Source: Lachnospiraceae bacterium (GTDB taxonomy: Bacteria > Bacillota > Clostridia > Lachnospirales > Lachnospiraceae). From it: a stretch of DNA of 8,744 bases. Both the position numbers and the translations under genes were made by a program. The notes under the pieces are model-generated. The model was not told the origin of the DNA. It ran no database searches and was given only the letters and a program-made list of their open reading frames with translations. Shown piece by piece: positions 1-6,019 of this stretch. The stretch lies in the NCBI GenBank assembly GCA_017961385.1, contig JAGCXJ010000330.1, positions 1 through 8,744 on the forward strand, in the 5' to 3' direction. The stretch's first letter is position 1. The number at the start of each line of letters is the position of its first letter.

Positions 1-75
1 CAGGTTGGCACCTTCCTGTCAAGGGGTTGCCGTGGCTTCACAGATCCTATGTATCTCCACCACTCTGAATAAGAG
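1..75 (-). promoter_or_regulatory. SAM-I (S-box) riboswitch, 5' part, cut by window edge
   Basis: Read on the minus strand, this matches the S-box aptamer core in order. The P1 5' strand CTCTTAT (75-69) is followed by CAGAGTGGTGGAG. Then come a P2 hairpin (AGAT/ATCT arms with an ATAGG loop), the conserved TGAAGCCACGGCAACC, a P3 hairpin closed by ACC/GGT, and AAGGTGCCAACCTG reaching base 1. The AGG of the P2 loop can pair with CCT in the last bases, as the family's pseudoknot requires. The 3' half of P1 and the expression platform lie outside the window. In Bacillota this class senses S-adenosylmethionine and usually turns off methionine or SAM synthesis, sulfur assimilation or methionine transport genes. 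The controlled gene is therefore expected just left of the window on the minus strand; its identity cannot be seen. Confidence 0.88.
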
Positions 76-109
76 AAACAACAATATTCAATTCTTGTAT
101 CTGACGAAT

Positions 110-138
110 ACAATACACGCTGCAAAAGCTTTTGTCAA
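110..138 (-). promoter_or_regulatory. Sigma-70 type promoter for the SAM riboswitch transcript
   Basis: On the minus strand there is a perfect -35 TTGACA (138-133), a 17-base spacer and a -10 TATTGT (115-110, 4 of 6 consensus bases). The start site would fall near 103, about 28 bases before the riboswitch P1 strand at 75. It lies downstream of the hydG terminator, so the riboswitch gene is a separate transcription unit. Inferred from sequence only. Confidence 0.6.
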
Positions 139-250
139 TAGTCAATGGATATGTTACTGATTTAAGTCCCTGTACGACTTAGAACATTTCTCATTGATCT
201 GTATGGTTTTATCAGATCTCAAGGCATTGGTCTCAACCTTTGATATATCA
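139..250. other. Intergenic stretch with no recognised gene
   Basis: Between the riboswitch promoter and the hydG terminator I see no coding frame with a start and ribosome site, no tRNA-like fold and no repeat on either strand. It is AT-rich spacer between two transcription units. Confidence 0.5.
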
Positions 251-295
251 CTTTAAAACAAAAATCCTGCAAGCCGCTTTTACGGTTTGCAGGAT
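251..295 (-). terminator. Intrinsic terminator of the hyd maturation operon
   Basis: Seventeen bases after the hydG stop, the minus strand forms a 13-base-arm hairpin. The arms are ATCCTGCAAACCG (295-283) and CGGCTTGCAGGAT (276-264), with loop TAAAAG and one internal A/C mismatch. A T-rich tail (TTTTGTTTT) follows. The bases between this and the promoter at 138 show no gene. The hairpin closely resembles the terminator after guaA at 4580-4622. Confidence 0.9.
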
Positions 296-312
296 CTGAG
301 CTTTGTCTATAT

Positions 313-1761
313 TCAGAATCTGAAATCTCTTCTGTTAGATGATCTTATATCATTGATATTCTGTATGGCTATCTGCCTTACCTTGTCCTTGGGGATACGC
401 TTTATTTCCTCATTGATCAGCTCATATCCCGCTTCTTTTGTTTCTTTCGATGCATAGTCTTCCAGATATTCCGCCAGAGTCATAAGTGCATTCGGGTGAC
501 AGCAGTTTAATATCTGACCATTCTTGCAAAGACTCATGAAGCGGTCACCTGTCCTGCCCTCTCTGTAGCACGCTGTGCAGAATGAGGGTATATGTCCCGA
601 CTCTATCAGCCAGTGAACAACCTCGTCGAGTGTGCGCTGATCGGATACATCAAACTGCTCAGTATCGTGAGGTCTTTCCTTCTCGGTATATCCTCCGACA
701 GATGTACGTGATGCACCGCTTACCTGTGAAACACCGACTCTTAACATTTTTCTTCTTACCTGCTCGGATTCTCTTGTAGAAACTATCATTCCGGTATACG
801 GCACAGCAAGACGGATGCAAGCAGCGATCTTTGTAAATGTCTCATCATCGATGCCGTTATCAAACATATCAGGATCTATATCATCAGCCTTCTTTACCCT
901 GGGTACGCTTATAGTATGAGGGCCTACACCGTGTACTGCCTCAAGATGCTCTGCATGCATTATAAGACCCGCAAACTCATACTTGTACATTTCAAGACCA
1001 AACAGGACTCCAAGACCGACATCATCTATGCCGCCCTCCATGGCTCGATCCATTGCCTCGGTATGATAATCGTAATCATGCTTCGGGCCTGTAGGATGAA
1101 GCTTCAAGTAGCTTTCCTTGTGATAGGTCTCCTGAAACAGGATATAGGTACCTATACCGGCATCCTTGAGTTTTTTATAATTCTCAACTGTGGTTGCCGC
1201 AATATTGACATTGACACGTCTTATATCACCGTTTTTATGATGAACGCTGTAGATCGTCTTTATGCATTCGAGGATATATTCGATCGGGTTGTTCACAGGA
1301 TCCTCTCCCGCTTCGATAGCAAGACGCTTATGTCCCATATCCTGCAGGGCTATGACCTCTGCCCTTACCTCATCCTGTGTCAGCTTCTTTCTTGCTATAT
1401 GCTTGTTCTTAAGATGATACGGGCAGTACAGGCATCCGTTTACGCAATAGTTGGACAGATACAGAGGAGCAAACAGTACTATCCTGTTTCCGTAGAAAGC
1501 CAGTTTGATCTCTTCAGCTATCTCATACATTTTTTCAATCTTTTCCGGTATTTCGCATGCCAGAAGCACAGATGCCTCCCTGTGGGTCAGTCCCGAACAG
1601 GTACACCCGTTGCCGTTCTTTACAGGCCTTGCCTTATTAAGTATCCTGTCGATCAGTTCAACGTTATTCTTGTTTTCCTCAGCATAAGCGAGTGTAGCCC
1701 TGATCTCCTCATCATTGATGAATTCTTCTGCCTTTAATGACATAGGATCATATTTTGCCAT
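313..1761 (-). CDS. hydG: [FeFe]-hydrogenase H-cluster maturase HydG (tyrosine lyase)
   Basis: HydG is a cytoplasmic radical SAM enzyme. It cleaves tyrosine to p-cresol plus CO and cyanide and delivers an Fe(CO)2(CN)-cysteine unit for the H-cluster. Numbering from the upstream ATG at 1767 (484 aa), the SAM cluster motif CX3CX2C is C108, C112, C115 (CVNGCLYC). The C-terminal auxiliary cluster motif CX2CX22C that marks HydG is C397, C400, C423. Length is normal for the family. I prefer the second ATG (1761, 482 aa, MAKYDP): AAGGAG at 1774-1769 is 7 bases from it but only 1 base from the ATG at 1767. The gene is last in the TM1266-hydF-hydE-hydG operon, 44 bases after hydE, and is followed directly by a terminator. 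ThiH is the nearest relative, but the C-terminal cluster and the neighbours decide for HydG. Confidence 0.97.
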   Translation of the reverse strand: MAKYDPMSLKAEEFINDEEIRATLAYAEENKNNVELIDRILNKARPVKNGNGCTCSGLTHREASVLLACEIPEKIEKMYEIAEEIKLAFYGNRIVLFAPLYLSNYCVNGCLYCPYHLKNKHIARKKLTQDEVRAEVIALQDMGHKRLAIEAGEDPVNNPIEYILECIKTIYSVHHKNGDIRRVNVNIAATTVENYKKLKDAGIGTYILFQETYHKESYLKLHPTGPKHDYDYHTEAMDRAMEGGIDDVGLGVLFGLEMYKYEFAGLIMHAEHLEAVHGVGPHTISVPRVKKADDIDPDMFDNGIDDETFTKIAACIRLAVPYTGMIVSTRESEQVRRKMLRVGVSQVSGASRTSVGGYTEKERPHDTEQFDVSDQRTLDEVVHWLIESGHIPSFCTACYREGRTGDRFMSLCKNGQILNCCHPNALMTLAEYLEDYASKETKEAGYELINEEIKRIPKDKVRQIAIQNINDIRSSNRRDFRF

Positions 1762-1768
1762 GTTCATT

Positions 1769-1774
1769 CTCCTT
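1769..1774 (-). promoter_or_regulatory. hydG ribosome binding site, decides the start
   Basis: AAGGAG on the minus strand. Spacing to the ATG at 1767 is one base, too short for initiation. Spacing to the in-frame ATG at 1761 is seven bases, which is optimal. The shorter HydG form is therefore more likely. Confidence 0.75.
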
Positions 1775-1805
1775 GTCAGATATTCTCATAACTGTTTTGT
1801 GTTTT

Positions 1806-2870
1806 TTAATTTTGTCCTTTGGTTCTAGGAGCATCTCCCCTGTCGACAACAAGCCTGCATCCTATAGCCTCCATTCTCTTGTCAAGACATTCCCTGCACT
1901 GCGCGGATTCTTCGCCTGTACAGATCTTATTGTCATAGAGTTCATATTTCTTTCTTACAGAGACAGGTGACAGATTGGGCATCACGACATTGGCTCCAGC
2001 CAGTATTCCCTTTTCTCTCCCTTTTGGATCGATCGAGCCCAAAGCTGTGGTTGCAGGCAGCAATATATCGGGCTGCATCAGGCGTATGACCGAAAGCAGA
2101 AACAGTGTCAGTTCAAGACTGCCTTTAGCCTCATCTTTAAACGGGGTGCTATGATGAGGGATGAACGGTCCTATGCCGCACATATCCGGTTTAAACTGCT
2201 TGATAAAGAAAAGATCCTGTGCCAATGTCTTTGCAGTCTGGAAGGGTGATCCCACCATGAATCCGCATCCCACCTGGTAACCGATATCTTTAAGATCAGT
2301 CAGGCAGCGCATCCGATTGTCAAATGACATATCCTTTGGATGCAGCATTTCATAATGCGCTCTGTCTGCTGTCTCATGGCGCAAAAGATATCTGTCAGCG
2401 CCGCTCTCATACAGTGCTTTATAGCTTTCCCTGCTTCTTTCTCCCATGGAAAGAGTCACTGCACAGTCAGGATGATCCTTCTTTAAGGAGGCGACTATGT
2501 CACACAGCACATCATCGCTAAAGAAAGCATCCTCTCCGCCCTGTAAAACAAAGGTGCGAAATCCAAGTTCATATCCCTCATCGGCACATGTCAGGATCTC
2601 TTCTTTTGAGAGACGGTAGCGCTCGGCGTTTATGTTGTCCCTCCTTATGCCGCAGTACATACAGTTGTTTTTGCATATGCTGCTTATCTCTATAAGTCCT
2701 CTTGTATAGATCGCATTCCCGAAGATGGCTTTTCTTTTTTGTGTTGCAAGCAAAGCCAGAAGATCCTTGGCCTCATCATCTCTTAAAACAATGAGCTGCT
2801 CGTAGTCCTCTATGGAAAGAGAACCTTTATCTGAAAGTTTTTCTATAAGCTCTCTCTCACGCCTGTCCAT
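1806..2870 (-). CDS. hydE: [FeFe]-hydrogenase H-cluster maturase HydE (radical SAM)
   Basis: This 354-aa cytoplasmic radical SAM enzyme of H-cluster assembly is thought to act on the HydG iron product before it reaches HydF. The SAM cluster motif CX3CX2C is C66, C70, C73 (CKNNCMYC), preceded by the IEISSIC strand. A GGED segment near 111-114 fits the SAM-binding glycine-rich strand. The optional auxiliary cluster motif CX7CX2C seen in some HydE proteins is intact here as C317, C325, C328. The start is supported by GGAGGAG at 2881-2875. The first 14 bases overlap the end of hydF in another frame, so translation of the two is probably coupled. The related biotin synthase BioB and methylornithine synthase PylB are less likely given the operon and the sequence. 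Confidence 0.97.
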   Translation of the reverse strand: MDRRERELIEKLSDKGSLSIEDYEQLIVLRDDEAKDLLALLATQKRKAIFGNAIYTRGLIEISSICKNNCMYCGIRRDNINAERYRLSKEEILTCADEGYELGFRTFVLQGGEDAFFSDDVLCDIVASLKKDHPDCAVTLSMGERSRESYKALYESGADRYLLRHETADRAHYEMLHPKDMSFDNRMRCLTDLKDIGYQVGCGFMVGSPFQTAKTLAQDLFFIKQFKPDMCGIGPFIPHHSTPFKDEAKGSLELTLFLLSVIRLMQPDILLPATTALGSIDPKGREKGILAGANVVMPNLSPVSVRKKYELYDNKICTGEESAQCRECLDKRMEAIGCRLVVDRGDAPRTKGQN

Positions 2871-4074
2871 CCTTCTCCTCCGTCAAAAGACTGTGAATAG
2901 AAGGAATAATACGCAGACTGCGTTCAAGTATCCCTGTCATGAATGCAATGACGATCCCGTAGTTTGTAAACGGCACTTTCTGTTTTTTTGCCGACTCCAT
3001 GCGGGCACGTACCGTATTCTCGGTCAGCATGCAGCCGCCGCAGTGTATAACGATTTTATAAGGAGTAAGATCTGTAGGAAAATCATTTCCCGAACAGGTC
3101 TCTATCAACAGATCCTTTCCTGTATATGCTCTTAACCAGGCAGGTATCTTGACGGTTCCTATGTCGTTGCACTGTCTGTGATGCGTGCAGCCTTCCGCCA
3201 TCAGAACTCTGTCTTTATCTTCAAGATCCTTTATAGCACTCACACCATTTATCGCAGTCTCAAGAAAGCCCTTATATCTGGCCATCAAGATCGAGAATGA
3301 AGTTAACGGTATATCATCAGTTACCTCTGCAGAAACCTTCTTAAACGCCTGACTGTCGGTTATAACAAGTGCGGGTCTGATCCCCTGTTTATCAAGCACT
3401 GTCTTAAGTTCTGTGTCTCTGCATATGAGAGGTATCGCACCTGAATCCATCAGATCTCTTATTGCCAGCTGCTGCGGCAGTATTAGTCTTCCTTTAGGCG
3501 CCGACTCATCGATAGGACATACCAGTATACAGAGATCCCCCTGTTTTACCAGATCTCCCGCAAGTCTCTTTTCCTGCTTTTGAGGCAATTTGCTCGCCAG
3601 TCTTTCCTTTAAGGTATCAATGCCTTCTCCGGTAAGAGAGCTCACGCTGACAGCATCCTTTGGGACAGATTCATTTGATGCGATATCCGTCTTGTTAAAT
3701 ACGATCAGATAAGGTATCTCTCTTTCCTTTATCAGATTTAAAAGCTCTTTATCAGTATCGGTAATGCCAGCTTCAGCATCTGTTACAAGAACTGCTATAT
3801 CACAGGTGTTAAGGATATCTTTTGTCTTTTTTACTCGCTCACTTCCAAGTTTTCCGTCGTCATCAAACCCGGGTGTGTCAATGATCACCACAGGTCCGAG
3901 CGGAAGAAGCTCCATAGACTTTTTAACGGGATCAGTGGTCGTTCCTTTTACATCGGAGACCACAGAAAGATCCTGACCTGTTATTCTGTTTACAAGACTT
4001 GATTTTCCCGCGTTGCGAATCCCGAAAAATCCTATATGTGTCCTTTCACCGCCGGGTGTTTCATTTAAACCCAT
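2857..4074 (-). CDS. hydF: [FeFe]-hydrogenase H-cluster maturation GTPase HydF
   Basis: HydF is the scaffold on which the two-iron subcluster is finished and from which it is passed to the hydrogenase. The 405-aa protein has an N-terminal Era-like GTPase domain. G1 is GIRNAGKSS (18-26), the G2 threonines are at 45-47 (GTTTDP), G3 is DTPG (66-69), G4 is NKTD (127-130) and G5 is SSLTG (145-149). A middle dimerisation domain follows. The C-terminal 4Fe-4S site has the family pattern CxH...HCxxC: C296-T-H298 and H344-C345-G-G-C348, with 45 residues between the two parts. The start at 4074 has GAGGAG six bases upstream. No hairpin-free room remains between the stem-loop at 4091-4128 and the ATG for a separate promoter, so expression must come through that hairpin. 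Confidence 0.97.
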   Translation of the reverse strand: MGLNETPGGERTHIGFFGIRNAGKSSLVNRITGQDLSVVSDVKGTTTDPVKKSMELLPLGPVVIIDTPGFDDDGKLGSERVKKTKDILNTCDIAVLVTDAEAGITDTDKELLNLIKEREIPYLIVFNKTDIASNESVPKDAVSVSSLTGEGIDTLKERLASKLPQKQEKRLAGDLVKQGDLCILVCPIDESAPKGRLILPQQLAIRDLMDSGAIPLICRDTELKTVLDKQGIRPALVITDSQAFKKVSAEVTDDIPLTSFSILMARYKGFLETAINGVSAIKDLEDKDRVLMAEGCTHHRQCNDIGTVKIPAWLRAYTGKDLLIETCSGNDFPTDLTPYKIVIHCGGCMLTENTVRARMESAKKQKVPFTNYGIVIAFMTGILERSLRIIPSIHSLLTEEKDGQA

Positions 4075-4090
4075 GTTTTTCTCCTCAAGA

Positions 4091-4128
4091 TAAAAATACC
4101 GCTATTCCCGGACAAGGGTACAGCGGTA
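4091..4128 (-). terminator. Hairpin plus U-tract between regulator gene and hydF (possible attenuator)
   Basis: On the minus strand, TACCGCTGT (4128-4120) pairs with ATAGCGGTA, allowing one G-U. An A/A mismatch follows, then CCC/GGG closing a TTGTCC loop. Immediately after the stem comes TTTTTA (4096-4091). This has the form of an intrinsic terminator and lies only 17 bases before the hydF ATG, after TM1266 and within the same operon. It may lower hydFEG relative to the regulator, be a regulated attenuator, or serve as a processing/stability element. Termination here is inferred, not shown. Confidence 0.65.
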
Positions 4129-4201
4129 GTGTATCTTTTGCTATTCCATCTTGTCTTTCACCTCAAACTCAATTTCGGTGTCAGGGGATGTTTTATATTT
4201 A

Positions 4202-4447
4202 TCAGATTTTGGAATAAGTAGCCTTTGCAGTTATCCCTTTGATCCTTCCCAATGCGCCTGTCAGGGAATTGATCTCGTCATTTGGTGCATCAATGGCTAT
4301 ACATATGATATTTATGCTCTTTTGCCTGTATGGAATACCCATACGTCCTATGATATATTTTGAAAAGCGATGCAAAAGCTCATTGAGCTCACCCACCGCA
4401 TCCTCATTTTCTACTATGATGCTAAGTACTGCAACTCGATTCTCCAT
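4202..4447 (-). CDS. TM1266-family iron-only hydrogenase system regulator (ACT-like)
   Basis: A complete 81-aa protein with the small alpha/beta fold expected of the ACT/NikR-C-like TM1266 family. An opening VAVLSIIVE strand is followed by a helix (about 16-30), YIIGRMGIPY (31-40), a second strand (about 44-53), the conserved DAPNDEI (53-59), and an ATYSK end. There is no DNA-binding domain, so any regulatory role would be through ligand or protein contacts. The family name comes from its regular placement beside hydE, hydF and hydG, as here; its biochemical function is not established. The start has AGGAG at 4461-4457, nine bases before the ATG. A promoter lies just upstream and a hairpin separates it from hydF. 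Confidence 0.92.
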   Translation of the reverse strand: MENRVAVLSIIVENEDAVGELNELLHRFSKYIIGRMGIPYRQKSINIICIAIDAPNDEINSLTGALGRIKGITAKATYSKI

Positions 4448-4462
4448 TAATGCTATCTCCTG

Positions 4463-4496
4463 ATTATATTATCACGTAATATATTAAAATATTCAA
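4463..4496 (-). promoter_or_regulatory. Promoter of the TM1266-hydFEG operon
   Basis: On the minus strand, -35 TTGAAT (4496-4491), a 17-base spacer and -10 GATAAT (4473-4468). A second overlapping -10, TATAAT, is at 4468-4463. Start sites would fall around 4455-4461, giving a very short leader that begins at or near the ribosome site. The surrounding AT-rich sequence contains ATTATCACGTAAT (4468-4480), an imperfect dyad over the -10. This is the only convincing promoter between the guaA terminator and hydF. Confidence 0.6.
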
Positions 4497-4579
4497 TATA
4501 TCTTTTGATCAGGCCGAGTAAAGATTCTATGCCATAACTTTCTGCATTCGAAATGTTTAAAATGTACCCAGAGCCATTT

Positions 4580-4622
4580 AAAAAATCCCTGCAGACCGCT
4601 TAAATCCATGGTTTGCAGGGAT
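4580..4622 (-). terminator. Intrinsic terminator of guaA
   Basis: Eight bases after the guaA stop, the minus strand forms arms ATCCCTGCAAACC (4622-4610) and GGTCTGCAGGGAT (4597-4585) with a 12-base loop. One internal A/C mismatch is present, and a TTTTT tract follows. This isolates guaA from the hyd operon. Sequence and mismatch position echo the hydG terminator at 251-295. Confidence 0.9.
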
Positions 4623-4630
4623 CAGTCTTA

Positions 4631-5614
4631 TTATTCGTATTCGACAGTCGCCGGCGGCTTAGGTGTATAGTCAAACAGTACACGGTTTATTCCGTCTACT
4701 TCCGAGATTATACGATTTACAAGATGATCTATCAGCTCATCAGACAGATGCTCAACAGTAACTTCCATTACGTCGGTCGTATTGATCGCACGGATGATGC
4801 ACGGCCAGTCAAATGTTCTCTTTCCGTCCTTTACACCGGTAGATTTGAAATCCGGAACAACAGTGAAGTACTGCCATACCTTTCCTTCAAGACCGTTCTT
4901 TGCAAATTCTTCTCTTAAGATCGCATCCGATTCACGAACTGCCTCAAGACGGTCTCTTGTTATAGCTCCGGGGCAGCGAACACCGAGTCCCGGACCGGGG
5001 AACGGCTGACGGTAAACCATGTTTGCAGGAAGGCCGAGACGTTCGCCTACAATACGCACCTCATCCTTAAAGAGTATCTTTACAGGCTCAACAAGTTCAA
5101 ACTGAAGATCCTCAGGAAGTCCTCCTGCGTTGTGATGAGCCTTTATTCCTGCTTCACTCTCCAGGATATCCGGCCATATCGTTCCCTGTGCGAGGAACTT
5201 GATGCCGTCAAGCTTTGATGCCTCCTGCGCAAAGACTTCTATGAATTCGTTTCCTATTATCTTTCTCTTTGTCTCCGGATCAGTAACACCCGCTAACTTG
5301 TCAAGGAATCTGTCGGTGGCATCCACATAGATCAGATTCGCCTTCATCTGATTCTTGAATACTTCTATAACCTGTTCGGGCTCTCCCTTTCTGAGAAGGC
5401 CGTGATTAACATGCACACATACCAGCTGCTGACCTACAGCCTTTATCAGCATGGCAGCGACTACAGAGGAATCCACACCTCCGGAAAGTGCCAGTAATAC
5501 TTTTTTATCACCGATCTGTTCACGAAGCGCTTTTATCTGTTCTTCGATGAAAGCATCGGCAAGTTCGCCTGTTGTAATACGGACCATATCGTCCGGTCGT
5601 CTGTCAGAAATCAT
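4631..5614 (-). CDS. guaA: GMP synthase, ATP-pyrophosphatase/synthetase subunit only (no amidotransferase domain)
   Basis: This 327-aa protein converts XMP to GMP by adenylation and amination, the last step of GMP synthesis. It has the PP-loop LSGGVDSS (43-50), HVNHGLLRKGE (68-78), AQGTIWPD (142-149), HHNAGGLPE (160-168), QPFPGPGLGVR (203-213) and the C-terminal dimerisation part ending KPPATVEYE. The usual bacterial enzyme is about 510-530 aa, with an N-terminal class I glutamine amidotransferase. Here that domain is missing and the ORF begins in what would be the linker (FIEEQI at 22-27). The start is firm: GGAGGG sits eight bases upstream, behind its own promoter, and nothing resembling an amidotransferase lies upstream. 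It would need a separate GATase partner, as in archaeal two-subunit enzymes, or free ammonia. It may also be a second copy beside a fused GuaA elsewhere. Confidence 0.93.
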   Translation of the reverse strand: MISDRRPDDMVRITTGELADAFIEEQIKALREQIGDKKVLLALSGGVDSSVVAAMLIKAVGQQLVCVHVNHGLLRKGEPEQVIEVFKNQMKANLIYVDATDRFLDKLAGVTDPETKRKIIGNEFIEVFAQEASKLDGIKFLAQGTIWPDILESEAGIKAHHNAGGLPEDLQFELVEPVKILFKDEVRIVGERLGLPANMVYRQPFPGPGLGVRCPGAITRDRLEAVRESDAILREEFAKNGLEGKVWQYFTVVPDFKSTGVKDGKRTFDWPCIIRAINTTDVMEVTVEHLSDELIDHLVNRIISEVDGINRVLFDYTPKPPATVEYE

Positions 5615-5650
5615 ATTTTTCCCTCCATAGATTTAGATATTAACGCTATA

Positions 5651-5680
5651 ATTCTAGCATAGCAGACTTTGTTTTGTCGA
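5651..5680 (-). promoter_or_regulatory. guaA promoter with extended -10
   Basis: On the minus strand, -35 TCGACA (5680-5675), an 18-base spacer, and -10 TAGAAT (5656-5651) preceded by TGC, giving an extended TGn -10. The predicted start near 5644 leaves a leader of about 30 bases ending in the GGAGGG ribosome site. That is too short for a purine riboswitch. The -35 lies directly after the last codon of the broken lipoprotein gene. Confidence 0.7.
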
Positions 5681-5683
5681 TGG

Positions 5684-6000
5684 TTATTGCGCCTCGATAA
5701 AGTCGATTATCAGCTGATTCATGTCTATCCCGTCATATGAACATGAAAATTTATTATCCTCTGTAAGTGTGACATCACTTAACGGTTCTACTGAGGTGAT
5801 CTTCTCAAGTGTCTAACAGACTCAACCTCAGCTGTTGGTTGTATCTCAGGCTCTGTCGGTTCAGTCTGATCGGTTTCTTTTGGTGTTTCAGAGACCTAAT
5901 CGGTTGCCTGTTCTGTCTGACTGACTTCATTAGATCTGCATCCGTAAAGACTGCATGTCATACATAGCAGTGTGACAAAAACAATTAAGCGTTTTTTCAT
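5684..6000 (-). pseudogene. Small secreted lipoprotein gene, broken by nonsense codon and frameshift
   Basis: The start at 6000 has GGGGAG eight bases upstream. The first 20 residues form a lipoprotein signal peptide (KKR, a hydrophobic stretch, then lipobox LYGC with Cys21). After 34 codons a TAG (5898-5896) interrupts the frame. The same frame then reads on as a Thr/Glu/Pro-rich linker (VSETPKETDQTEPTEP...), as is common after lipoprotein cysteines. Near 5813-5815 the reading shifts by one base deleted or two inserted. A new frame from ACA at 5812 encodes 42 residues (TLEKITSVEPL... to ...LIIDFIEAQ) ending at TAA 5684. The intact protein would have been about 105 aa, anchored on the outer face of the membrane; I do not recognise its family. 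It lies 19 bases after the alpha-galactosidase gene. A functional 34-aa lipopeptide, or a sequencing error, cannot be excluded. Confidence 0.72.
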
Positions 6001-6019
6001 ATAAATATCTCCCCTTAAA

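Noticed and set aside
916..1737. A 273-codon open frame on the plus strand opposite hydG.
   Set aside because: It lies wholly antisense to a confidently identified HydG. It has no ribosome site I can see, and its translation has the Cys/Ile/Tyr-rich character of an antisense shadow.
4147..4225. A 29-codon coding-like frame overlapping the end of the TM1266 gene on the minus strand, with an acidic tail ending VKDKME.
   Set aside because: It has no ATG/GTG/TTG start before the tail and no ribosome site. TM1266 proteins normally end at ATYSK, so this is not a lost extension. Likely chance.
4116..4569. Seven-base complementarity between GGGTACA upstream of the TM1266 promoter and TGTACCC in the 5' arm of the intergenic hairpin, as a possible antiterminator.
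   Set aside because: The upstream copy lies before the predicted transcription start and after the guaA terminator, so it would not normally be in the same RNA. A seven-base match is easily chance.
5684..5740. Weak stem GACTTT...AAAGTC around the end of the lipoprotein remnant as a terminator for the galactosidase operon.
   Set aside because: The pairing is short with a large interrupted loop and has no U-tract. I see no convincing terminator there, so some read-through into guaA is possible.
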